Shown here one piece after another: positions 1 through 5,636 of a DNA stretch of 6,428 bases. The translations under genes were made by a program, and so were the position numbers. This stretch comes from Bacteroidota bacterium (GTDB lineage: Bacteria; Bacteroidota; Bacteroidia; Bacteroidales; Prolixibacteraceae). Where the stretch lies: NCBI GenBank assembly GCA_030691295.1, contig JAUYEQ010000227.1, positions 1-6,428 of the forward strand, written 5' to 3'. How positions within the stretch are numbered: the first letter of the stretch is position 1; every line of letters starts with the position of its first letter. The notes under the pieces were generated by a model. It made no database searches. It saw nothing but the letters and a program-made list of their open reading frames with translations, and had not been told where the DNA came from.

Positions 1-27
1 CCGAGGGTTCGAATCCCTCTCTCTCCG
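1..27 (+). tRNA. 3' end of a tRNA, probably tRNA-Ser (partial)
   Basis: Only the T arm and the 3' acceptor strand are inside the window. The T stem is GAGGG (3-7) paired with CCCTC (15-19) around the loop TTCGAAT. The acceptor strand TCTCTCC (20-26) is followed by discriminator G27. An acceptor 5' strand of GGAGAGA together with G73 is typical of bacterial tRNA-Ser, which is why I favour serine; the anticodon is outside the window, so the identity is inferred. The CCA end is not encoded (C28 T29 T30), as is common in Bacteroidota. Confidence 0.85.
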
Positions 28-37
28 CTTTCTAACA

Positions 38-68
38 TTAGTTCTTATTATTATTGAAATTATTTTAG
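38..68 (+). promoter_or_regulatory. weak candidate promoter for the exb operon
   Basis: The 158-bp gap between the tRNA and exbB is very AT-rich and contains no exact Bacteroidota promoter. The nearest match is TTAG (38-41), 19 bp, then TATTTTAG (61-68), compared with TTTG-N19-TAnnTTTG. It has one mismatch in each box but correct spacing. It would give a leader of roughly 110 nt. Nothing else is recognisable between 69 and 185, and the A-rich stretch before ATG 186 lacks a Shine-Dalgarno sequence. Confidence 0.25.
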
Positions 69-185
69 GATCATTTCCCATTTAGAAAAAACACATACTC
101 AAACATTTAGGCTGAATAATTAAAGAACATCAATAAATACAACTTAAAAATTCAGAAGATTTACTAATTAAAATTTAAAACCAAG

Positions 186-1001
186 ATGAAAAAATTATTT
201 GCGTTAATAGCAGTTCTTTGTATGCTGTTTGTTACAGCATCAACCAGTGTAATCGCTCAGGACAATGCAGCCCCGGCCGCAACTGAGGTAGAAAAAGCTG
301 AGCCGGCAGCTCCGGCTGTAGTTGCTGATGCTGAAGAAAAAGCAGCAGTTCAGGCAGAAGGAGGAAAATCATTACACAGTGCTTTGAAACAGAAATTTAT
401 TGAAGGGGGTCCGGGCTTCATGTCTTCAATTCTTGTTGCATTGATTTTAGGTCTTGCCCTTTCTATTGAAAGAGTTGTTTATCTGAACCTTGCTACCAGC
501 AACAACAAAAAATTACTTATTAAGATTGAAGAAGCATTGAACACTGGTGGTATCGAAGCTGCGAAAGAAGTTTGCCGTAACGAACGCGGACCAGTTGCAA
601 GTATTTTCTACCAGGGATTAGACCGATCGCACGAAGGATTGGATGTGGTTGAAAAAACAGTTGTAGCCTATGGTGGCGTTCAGGCTGGCCTACTTGAAAA
701 AGGTTTAAGCTGGATCGCTCTGTTTATCGCTCTTGGACCAATGCTTGGTTTCATGGGAACAGTTATCGGTATGATCGGTGCTTTCGATGCTATCGAGGTT
801 GCAGGTGATATCAGCCCGACATTGGTTGCCAGTGGTATCAAAGTCGCTTTGATCACAACTGTATTCGGACTTGTTGTTGCTATGATTCTTCAGGTATTCT
901 ACAACTATTGTGTATCAAAAATTGACGGTATTGTTAACAGCATGGAAGATGCTTCAATTTCATTGATTGACATCCTGGTAAAATACAATTCTAAAAAATA
1001 A
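186..1001 (+). CDS. exbB: ExbB/TolQ/MotA-family proton channel with signal peptide
   Basis: This is the channel subunit of an inner-membrane motor. ExbB pentamers surround an ExbD dimer and pass protons to drive TonB-type or related partners. Residues 1-24 look like a cleavable signal peptide (KK, hydrophobic core, V-I-A before Q25). Residues 26-60 form an Ala/Pro/Glu-rich segment that should lie in the periplasm. TM1 is about 76-97, followed by a cytoplasmic loop (98-173), TM2 about 174-200 and TM3 about 212-240. The family motif GTVIGM (191-196) carries T192, and ALITTVFGL (221-229) carries T225; these match the pore threonines T148 and T181 of E. coli ExbB. The conserved TM3 glutamate (E176 in E. 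coli) appears to be replaced by V220. At 271 residues it is longer than E. coli ExbB (244), the excess being N-terminal. It is the first gene of the operon; the next starts 8 nt after its stop. The family call is firm; the energised partner is unknown. Confidence 0.93.
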   Translation: MKKLFALIAVLCMLFVTASTSVIAQDNAAPAATEVEKAEPAAPAVVADAEEKAAVQAEGGKSLHSALKQKFIEGGPGFMSSILVALILGLALSIERVVYLNLATSNNKKLLIKIEEALNTGGIEAAKEVCRNERGPVASIFYQGLDRSHEGLDVVEKTVVAYGGVQAGLLEKGLSWIALFIALGPMLGFMGTVIGMIGAFDAIEVAGDISPTLVASGIKVALITTVFGLVVAMILQVFYNYCVSKIDGIVNSMEDASISLIDILVKYNSKK

Positions 1002-1009
1002 ATAATCCT

Positions 1010-1465
1010 ATGAAATTTGCTAAAATAACAACAATAATGTTATGGGTATTTCTGGGCATTACTGTATTTCTTGTAATTTCGCTGTTATCCAACCTTAACG
1101 AAAATGTTTTGGATCCAAGTATGGACACTTGGGTTAACGTGAATTTATTTTGGGCATATATATTGTTCGGCATAGCCATTGCTGCTGCGTTAATATTGGA
1201 ATTCGTAAACACTATCACCGACAAAAAAGCAACAAAAAGTGCACTTATTGCAATTGGATTTTTAGGTTCGGTGGTTTTAATTGCCTATCTGTTTTCTGAC
1301 AGTAGTATCCCGAATTTCTATGGAGTTGAAAAATTCATTGAAGCTGGAGATTTAACTCCCAATGTATCGAAATGGATTGGAACCGGCTTGATTGCTACAT
1401 ACATTTTGAGTGGACTTGCTGTAATCGGGATTATCTGGTCTTCCATATCCAGTATTTTTAGATAA
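1010..1465 (+). CDS. unknown four-helix membrane protein in the exb operon
   Basis: I do not recognise a named family. The 151-residue protein shows four hydrophobic segments, at about 7-27, 46-67, 76-95 and 123-145. They are separated by short loops: a polar loop around 28-45 with N, D and W residues, a basic turn TDKKATK (70-76), and a longer loop 96-122 containing FYGVEKFIEAGD. By the positive-inside rule, the basic N-terminus (K2, K5) and the K72/K73/K76 turn favour both ends being cytoplasmic, leaving loops 28-45 and 96-122 in the periplasm. No catalytic motif is visible. It lies 8 nt after exbB and 33 nt before the first exbD, so it is almost certainly co-transcribed and may be an accessory subunit or assembly factor of the ExbB/ExbD complex. 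That role is inferred from position only. Its stop (1463-1465) is in the same frame as the following exbD. Confidence 0.85.
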   Translation: MKFAKITTIMLWVFLGITVFLVISLLSNLNENVLDPSMDTWVNVNLFWAYILFGIAIAAALILEFVNTITDKKATKSALIAIGFLGSVVLIAYLFSDSSIPNFYGVEKFIEAGDLTPNVSKWIGTGLIATYILSGLAVIGIIWSSISSIFR

Positions 1466-1498
1466 CCAGCGGTTATAAAATCGCAGAAAAAAAACGAT

Positions 1499-2071
1499 AT
1501 GAGAAAAACACCTGAAATACCTTCTGCATCAATGGCCGACATTGCCTTCATGTTGCTTATCTTCTTCCTGGTTGCTACAACCATGGACGTTGACAGCGGG
1601 CTGGAGCGTGTTCTGCCACAAATGCCACCTGAAGTACAGGAAGATACGCCTCCAATTAAAGAACGAAATGTTTTTTCAGTACTTCTGGATCAATATGACC
1701 GTTTGATGGTTGAAGGTGAAATTATGCGGGTTGAAGATCTTCGGGACAAGACCAAAGAATTCATGACAAATCCGCGCAGCCTCGAAACTTTACCCGAAAC
1801 GAAAATGACGGAAATTCCGTTAATAGGCAACGTTGAGGTAACGAGGGGGATAATTTCACTAAGAAATGACCATGGCACTCAATACGGAATGTACATTGCT
1901 GTACAAAATGAATTGGTAGCAGCTATAAATGAATTAAGAAATGATTTGTCTACACAGAAATTTGGCAAAAATTACGCTAATTGTTCCAGCGAACAACAAG
2001 AAGCTATCCGTGCGGCAATTCCATCGAGAATCTCAGAAGCTGAACCTAAAACAGTAGGAGGGAAGAAATAA
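1499..2071 (+). CDS. exbD: ExbD/TolR-family motor subunit, first copy
   Basis: ExbD proteins have one transmembrane helix whose aspartate carries the proton through the ExbB pore, plus a periplasmic domain. Here the N-terminus is short (MRKTPEIPSASMAD), the key aspartate is D14, and the helix runs to about residue 29. The usual Leu-Pro after the helix is present (L39-P40), preceding QMPPE. The periplasmic part (30-190) is longer than in E. coli ExbD (141 residues in all). It contains a central segment around 95-120 and a polar C-terminal tail with Q, E and K residues ending GGKK. The start at 1499 puts D14 close to the N-terminus. There is no strong Shine-Dalgarno, only an A-rich run (1487-1494) as is usual in this phylum. 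The frame upstream is open back to the stop of the preceding gene. The gene lies 1 nt before the second exbD and is clearly distinct from it in sequence. Confidence 0.92.
   Translation: MRKTPEIPSASMADIAFMLLIFFLVATTMDVDSGLERVLPQMPPEVQEDTPPIKERNVFSVLLDQYDRLMVEGEIMRVEDLRDKTKEFMTNPRSLETLPETKMTEIPLIGNVEVTRGIISLRNDHGTQYGMYIAVQNELVAAINELRNDLSTQKFGKNYANCSSEQQEAIRAAIPSRISEAEPKTVGGKK
2056..2061 (+). promoter_or_regulatory. strong Shine-Dalgarno for the second exbD
   Basis: AGGAGG lies 11 nt before ATG 2073, inside the last codons of the first exbD. Most starts in this window have only A-rich upstream sequence, so a perfect anti-SD match stands out. It supports the 2073 start and independent initiation despite the 1-nt gap. 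The spacing is slightly long, and the same bases also encode part of the Val-Gly-Gly-Lys-Lys end of the upstream protein, so chance cannot be excluded. Confidence 0.5.
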
Positions 2072-2072
2072 T

Positions 2073-2546
2073 ATGTCAAAATTTAGAAAAAGTAATGCTA
2101 AAGAAACGCCTGCAGTATCAACTGCATCGTTGCCTGACATCGTATTCATGCTACTTTTCTTCTTCATGGTAACCACTACAATGAGAGAAGTAACGATGAA
2201 AGTAAGAACAACCTTGCCTTCGGCTACCGAACTTACCAAACTGGAAAAAAAATCACTGGTAAGTTACATTTATGTAGGCCCGCCTCAGAAACAATATATA
2301 AAAATGTTCGGTACTGAACCTCGTATTCAGTTGAACGATGTGTTTGCAAAAGTTTCTGATATTCCTGATTTTATTCTTGCTGAACGTGCTGCCAGAGATG
2401 AAGCTGAAATTCCATACATGATTACTTCATTGAAAGTTGACGAATACACAAAAATGCAAATCGTTGGAGAGATTAAATTGGAATTGCGTAAAGCTGCGGC
2501 TTTGCGTATTAACTATTCTTCGCGTATGCCGATTGCAAAAAATTAG
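2073..2546 (+). CDS. exbD: ExbD/TolR-family motor subunit, second copy
   Basis: This is a second, shorter ExbD-type subunit (157 residues), close to the usual family length. The basic cytoplasmic N-terminus (1-20, with K3, R5, K6, K10) is followed by L20-P21-D22. D22 is the expected proton-carrying aspartate, and the helix runs to about 37 (phenylalanine- and methionine-rich, ending TTTM). L48-P49-S-A matches the Leu-Pro-x-Ala signature after the helix. The periplasmic domain (about 61-157) includes IYVGPPQ (66-72) and a C-terminal part with VGEIKLELRK (131-140), which resembles the last helix and strand of ExbD domains. It starts 1 nt after the first exbD and is the last gene of the operon, followed by a terminator. 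The low similarity of the two ExbDs outside the membrane helix suggests division of labour rather than a recent duplication. Confidence 0.92.
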   Translation: MSKFRKSNAKETPAVSTASLPDIVFMLLFFFMVTTTMREVTMKVRTTLPSATELTKLEKKSLVSYIYVGPPQKQYIKMFGTEPRIQLNDVFAKVSDIPDFILAERAARDEAEIPYMITSLKVDEYTKMQIVGEIKLELRKAAALRINYSSRMPIAKN

Positions 2547-2567
2547 AAAATAAATAATTCTTATTTT

Positions 2568-2603
2568 ATAAAGGGAAGCCAACATTGGCTTCCCTTTATT
2601 TTT
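2568..2603 (+). terminator. intrinsic terminator of the exb operon
   Basis: A near-perfect hairpin lies 21 nt after the last exbD stop. AAAGGGAAGCCA (2570-2581) pairs with TGGCTTCCCTTT (2586-2597) around the loop ACAT (2582-2585), and two further A-T pairs extend the base. A T-rich tail (2599-2603) follows. It closes the operon without any tonB-like gene. Confidence 0.9.
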
Positions 2604-2672
2604 GCCTGTTACCAAAATTTTTAAACTGAAAGTAATCTCAACATAATCAACAGTTTCCAAACCCCGGAATAC

Positions 2673-2703
2673 TTTGCAGGTAGTTTAAAAATGTGTTCCT
2701 TTG
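2673..2703 (+). promoter_or_regulatory. Bacteroidota-type promoter for the helicase transcript
   Basis: TTTG (2673-2676) is followed by exactly 19 bp and then TTCCTTTG (2696-2703). This fits the housekeeping Bacteroidota consensus TTTG-N19-TAnnTTTG with a single mismatch (T instead of A at the second position of the -7 box). Transcription would start near 2710, giving a leader of about 130 nt before the helicase start codon. Confidence 0.6.
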
Positions 2704-2737
2704 TGCAGTTACAATTTATTCGTTTTAGGAAACGACC

Positions 2738-2842
2738 ATGAGAAAATCTTTCTCACACAGGAGGAATGATTATTTGGGAGTTCTCCCGATATTCATCGGG
2801 ACAGGCCATGTGGCAATTAAAAAACAAATTATAAACAGATGA
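2738..2842 (+). CDS. possible 34-residue leader ORF overlapping the helicase start
   Basis: An ATG at 2738 opens 34 codons (MRKSFSHRRN at the start, KKQIINR at the end). It ends in a TGA (2840-2842) that overlaps the helicase ATG (2839-2841) as ATGA, the classic arrangement for translational coupling. AGGA (2727-2730) lies 7 nt before the ATG, a plausible ribosome-binding site, whereas the helicase itself has only A-rich sequence upstream. The product is basic and has no recognised domain. It spans the 2776-2801 hairpins, whose palindrome encodes the PIFIG stretch. An in-frame TAG at 2726-2728 bounds it upstream. Seen directly: the ORF, the ATGA overlap and the AGGA. Inferred: that it is translated and regulatory. 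It may equally be a chance ORF across a palindromic repeat. Confidence 0.35.
   Translation: MRKSFSHRRNDYLGVLPIFIGTGHVAIKKQIINR
2776..2801 (+). repeat. two overlapping alternative hairpins in the helicase leader
   Basis: TCCCGAT (2784-2790) and ATCGGGA (2795-2801) form a perfect 7-bp hairpin with loop ATTC. The same TCCC (2784-2787) can instead pair with upstream GGGA (2776-2779) around the loop GTTC, so the two structures exclude each other. Palindromes of the TCCCGAT/ATCGGGA type are, from memory, common dispersed elements between genes in Bacteroidota genomes, so this may be a copy of such a repeat and not a dedicated switch. No poly-T follows, so it is not a terminator. Confidence 0.5.
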
Positions 2843-4077
2843 AATTTGATGATTACCGCATTTCTCCTGAGATAAAGAGAAACCTCTCGGATTCAGGCTT
2901 TCGCCGCCCCACCGATATTCAATACAAAGCCATCACCCCAATTCTAAAAGGTGATGACGTATTGGCAATTGCCCAAACCGGTACCGGAAAAACTGCTGCA
3001 TTTGCCATTCCTGTTATCGACATTATCCATCAACTAAAAAGCAGCAGCCGAAGCGATTATATTTACTGTTTGGTGATGGTTCCAACGCGTGAATTAGCCT
3101 TGCAGATCACCGAAGTTTTCCAAACCCTCGGCCAGCATACGAGAGTTAAAACAGCCTGCGTATTTGGTGGCGTTGATCAGGATCCACAGATTTCGACACT
3201 GAAACACGGAATTGATATTCTTGTGGCAACTCCCGGCCGAATGTTTGACCTAGTTAGTCAGGGGCACGTGCTCCTCGACAAATTACAAATCCTTATACTT
3301 GATGAAGCCGACCACATGCTGGCGCTTGGTTTCATAAAAGACATCCGCCAACTGATTCACAATCTGCCAAAAAACAGGCAAACCCTTTTCTTTTCGGCAA
3401 CCATCAATCCTGAAATCAAAGAATTGGCCTATTCGCTGGTGACAAACCCCATCAGGATAGAAATATCACCCAAGAATCCGGTTGCTAAAAATGTTACTCA
3501 TTCAGTAGCAATGATTGATATGGATGACAAACGCTTTTTTCTGGAACGTTTGGTGAAGGAAAAACCTGATTCAAAGATTCTGGTTTTTGTCAGAACCAAA
3601 GTCAGAGCAGAAAGGGTATTCAAAGCCATGGAAAGGGTGGAAATAAAAAGCCTTACCATTCACGGAGACAAAGAACAAAAAGACCGGATTGATGTTTTGA
3701 ACAGATTCAAGACAGGCGATGTGAAGGTTTTAATTGCCACCGATGTAAGCGCAAGAGGAATTGACATTCCGGATGTTGACTACGTTATTAATTACGATTT
3801 GCCTGAAGTTGCTGAAAACTACGTTCACCGCGTTGGAAGAACCGGACGGGGTGTTAAAAAAGGATTGGCTGTATCGTTTTGTAGCCCTGAAGAAAAACCT
3901 GTTTTGGATGAAATAGAAACTTTCCTCGACCAGAAAGTAAAAGTCCTGATCATTGACAAGGAAGAATATACTGCAACCGTTGATCTTTCTGAAGATAATC
4001 CGAACGATTGGAAATCATTGATGGCTGAAGAAGCGAAAATAAAACCAAAACCGATCAGGAAGAAAAAGAAAAAATAA
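2839..4077 (+). CDS. DEAD-box ATP-dependent RNA helicase, RhlE-like
   Basis: This cytoplasmic enzyme uses ATP to unwind short RNA duplexes, with likely roles in ribosome assembly, RNA decay or cold adaptation. All core motifs are present: Q motif (F21 to Q28), motif I AQTGTGKT (45-52), Ia PTRELA (82-87), Ib TPGR (131-134), II DEAD (155-158), III SAT (186-188), IV around VFVRTK (249-254), V ATDVSARGID (300-309) and VI HRVGRTGR (330-337). RecA-like domain 1 covers about 1-205 and domain 2 about 215-370. The tail (about 371-412) is short and ends in a lysine-rich stretch (KPKPIRKKKKK), a likely RNA-binding end. Its 412 residues fit the compact RhlE group; closer assignment needs a tree. It is a single-gene unit with its own promoter candidate and terminator. 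The start overlaps the stop of a possible leader ORF, so translation may be coupled. Confidence 0.95.
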   Translation: MKFDDYRISPEIKRNLSDSGFRRPTDIQYKAITPILKGDDVLAIAQTGTGKTAAFAIPVIDIIHQLKSSSRSDYIYCLVMVPTRELALQITEVFQTLGQHTRVKTACVFGGVDQDPQISTLKHGIDILVATPGRMFDLVSQGHVLLDKLQILILDEADHMLALGFIKDIRQLIHNLPKNRQTLFFSATINPEIKELAYSLVTNPIRIEISPKNPVAKNVTHSVAMIDMDDKRFFLERLVKEKPDSKILVFVRTKVRAERVFKAMERVEIKSLTIHGDKEQKDRIDVLNRFKTGDVKVLIATDVSARGIDIPDVDYVINYDLPEVAENYVHRVGRTGRGVKKGLAVSFCSPEEKPVLDEIETFLDQKVKVLIIDKEEYTATVDLSEDNPNDWKSLMAEEAKIKPKPIRKKKKK

Positions 4078-4094
4078 AAGGGAAATACCTTGAA

Positions 4095-4137
4095 ATTAAA
4101 AAAGCGTTCTGATATTTTTTCAGGACGCTTTTTTAAT
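4095..4137. terminator. bidirectional terminator between convergent genes
   Basis: AAAAAAGCGTTCTGA (4098-4112) pairs with TCAGGACGCTTTTTT (4120-4134), with a single T-G wobble and a 7-nt loop; A-T pairs extend the base to 4095-4137. The stem has A6 on its left side and T6 on its right, so it yields a U-rich end in either direction. It can therefore serve both the helicase (ending 4077) and the aminotransferase (ending 4150 on the minus strand). Confidence 0.88.
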
Positions 4138-4149
4138 GCATTGTGTTCT

Positions 4150-5376
4150 TTATTCTGCCGCGACTTCTAACATTTGCCGAACCTTACTTCCGGGGTAAAC
4201 TTTAAGAGCTTCTTCCAGAATTTTCAGTGATATCGCCAAATCTTCTTTTTTCAGGACGTAGGCGATCCGGACTTCATCTTTTCCGTAGCCTGGCGTTGTG
4301 TAGAACCCTGAAGCAGGCGCCATAAAAATGGTTTGATTTTCGTATTCGAAATCGCTCAGCAACCAGGCGCAAAATACATCAGCATCGTCAACCGGAAGGC
4401 GGGCAACGGTATAAAATGCTCCCATCGGTATCGGTGAATAAACGCCGTTAATGCGGTTCAGCCCATCGATCAGAAATTTACGACGCTCAACATATTCGTC
4501 GTAGATGTCGTGCATGTATTCCTGATTGTTTTCGAGTGAAGCTTCGGCGGCAATCTGTCCGATCAGTGGCGGACTCAACCGTGCCTGACAAAACTTCATC
4601 ACATTCTTTTTCAGTGCTTTGTTCTTGGTAATCAAAGCGCCAATCCGCAAGCCGCATTCACTGTATCGTTTCGAAACAGAATCGATCAACACTACATTTT
4701 GCTCAATTCCTTTCAGGTGAAAAGCTGAAATGTATGGAGCTCCTGTATAGCAGAATTCGCGGTAAACCTCATCTGAAAAAAGGTACAAATCGTATTTTTT
4801 AACCATATCGCGAATCTGGCTCATTTCGGTACGGTTATACAAATATCCTGTCGGGTTATTCGGATTGCATATTAAAATCCCCTTTGTACGCGGAGTAATC
4901 AGCTTTTCAAATTCCGCAACTGGAGGCAAGGCAAAACCTTCGTCAATCTTTGATGGTATTGATTTGATAATCGCACCGGCCAATATGGCAAACGCTGTAT
5001 AGTTGGCATAAGCCGGTTCAGGAACGATGATTTCATCGCCCGGATCCAAACATGCCAGAAAAGCAAAGGTAACCGCTTCGGAACCACCGGTGGTAATGAT
5101 GATATCGTCGGCTGAAACATCAATTTTAAAAGAATGATAATAGACCGCTAGCTTTTCACGGAATGATTTTATTCCTTCACTTGGAGAATACTCCAGAATT
5201 TTCCGGTCGATGTTCCGAATGGCATCAATCGCATTTTGAGGTGCCGGCAAATCCGGTTGCCCGATATTCAGATGAAACACTTTCCTTCCCTTTTCCTTTG
5301 CTTTGTCAGCCAAAGGAACCAACTTCCGGATGGGCGAGTCCGGCATCAAATTACCGCGTTCCGATGTATTTGGCAT
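4150..5376 (-). CDS. PLP-dependent class I/II aminotransferase
   Basis: This is a cytosolic fold-type I aminotransferase that moves an amino group between an amino acid and a 2-oxo acid by way of pyridoxal phosphate. The motifs are intact: GQPD (39-42) near the N-terminus, the phosphate-binding region GGSEA (97-101), NPNNPTG (171-177), SDEVY (201-205) with D202 contacting the pyridine nitrogen, SVSK (233-236) with K236 as the Schiff-base lysine, and VRIAY (369-373) with R370 as the probable substrate-carboxylate arginine. The length of 408 is normal for the aspartate/aromatic aminotransferase superfamily. I start at M1 and not at M11 because the ERGNLMPDSPIRKL segment looks like part of the usual family N-terminus. 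Substrate specificity cannot be read from sequence; aspartate, alanine or aromatic substrates are all possible. It is divergent from alanine dehydrogenase and convergent with the helicase. Confidence 0.93.
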   Translation of the reverse strand: MPNTSERGNLMPDSPIRKLVPLADKAKEKGRKVFHLNIGQPDLPAPQNAIDAIRNIDRKILEYSPSEGIKSFREKLAVYYHSFKIDVSADDIIITTGGSEAVTFAFLACLDPGDEIIVPEPAYANYTAFAILAGAIIKSIPSKIDEGFALPPVAEFEKLITPRTKGILICNPNNPTGYLYNRTEMSQIRDMVKKYDLYLFSDEVYREFCYTGAPYISAFHLKGIEQNVVLIDSVSKRYSECGLRIGALITKNKALKKNVMKFCQARLSPPLIGQIAAEASLENNQEYMHDIYDEYVERRKFLIDGLNRINGVYSPIPMGAFYTVARLPVDDADVFCAWLLSDFEYENQTIFMAPASGFYTTPGYGKDEVRIAYVLKKEDLAISLKILEEALKVYPGSKVRQMLEVAAE

Positions 5377-5404
5377 GTTGTATAAAATATTATCAATGAG
5401 GCGG

Positions 5405-5435
5405 CAAATATACGATTATCAATTCTAAATAAAAA
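5405..5435 (-). promoter_or_regulatory. promoter of the aminotransferase gene
   Basis: Read on the minus strand, TATATTTG (5412 to 5405) matches the Bacteroidota -7 consensus TAnnTTTG exactly. Nineteen bp upstream lies TTTT (5435 to 5432), three of four bases of the -33 TTTG. Transcription would begin about 20 nt before ATG 5376, giving a very short leader. Confidence 0.6.
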
Positions 5436-5524
5436 TTTTAGGTTTTGGTTTAATGTGAAATCTTAACAGCACAATAACTTTCATTTTAATAGTTTCAGGA
5501 TGTAAAATAAGAAATATGTGTATA

Positions 5525-5539
5525 ATCTGTATGACAGAT
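5525..5539. promoter_or_regulatory. perfect inverted repeat, possible operator
   Basis: ATCTGT (5525-5530) and ACAGAT (5534-5539) form a perfect 6-bp inverted repeat with a 3-bp spacer, 15 bp overall, about 110 bp before ald and 150 bp before the aminotransferase. The size suits a dimeric regulator. It does not obviously fit the Lrp/AsnC consensus, although regulators of that family often control alanine dehydrogenase genes. No regulator gene is visible nearby. Confidence 0.35.
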
Positions 5540-5573
5540 CGTTGAGAAGGCCTAAATTCATTGTCTTTTATCA

Positions 5574-5604
5574 TGTTTTCCGATGGGCGGATCGCCTAAT
5601 TTTG
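5574..5604 (+). promoter_or_regulatory. promoter of ald, with an inverted repeat between the boxes
   Basis: TAATTTTG (5597-5604) is an exact match to the -7 consensus TAnnTTTG and lies 32 nt before ATG 5637. The -33 box at 19-bp spacing is poor (TGTT, 5574-5577), which often indicates an activator-dependent or regulated promoter. Between the two boxes lies GGCG-GAT-CGCC (5586-5596), an 11-bp inverted repeat that abuts the -7 box, where a bound repressor would block polymerase. Confidence 0.5.
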
Positions 5605-5636
5605 AGACCTTCGAAAACAATAAAAAAACAACTACG

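Noticed and set aside
1..27. tRNA 3' end as an integration site for a mobile element.
   Set aside because: There is no integrase, no direct repeat of the tRNA end and no foreign-looking gene in the window.
1463..1501. The four-helix gene and the first exbD are in the same frame, with 11 open codons and an A8 run between the TAA and the next ATG, hinting at a readthrough fusion.
   Set aside because: The same frame happens by chance one time in three, TAA is a poor readthrough stop, and the exbD start yields a normal-looking N-terminus.
991..1584. Minus-strand ORFs opposite the four-helix protein and the start of exbD.
   Set aside because: They are antisense shadows of membrane-helix coding DNA, without ribosome-binding sites or recognisable domains.
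2784..2801. Palindrome as part of a CRISPR array or a terminator.
   Set aside because: It is a single copy in this window without regular spacing and without a T-run after it.
2766..2834. 22-codon ORF directly after AGGAGG (2759-2764).
   Set aside because: Only 1 nt separates the AGGAGG from the ATG, too close for normal initiation; the longer overlapping leader ORF is the better candidate.
5163..5399. Plus-strand ORF of 78 codons.
   Set aside because: It lies opposite the N-terminal part of the aminotransferase and crosses its promoter; no recognisable product.
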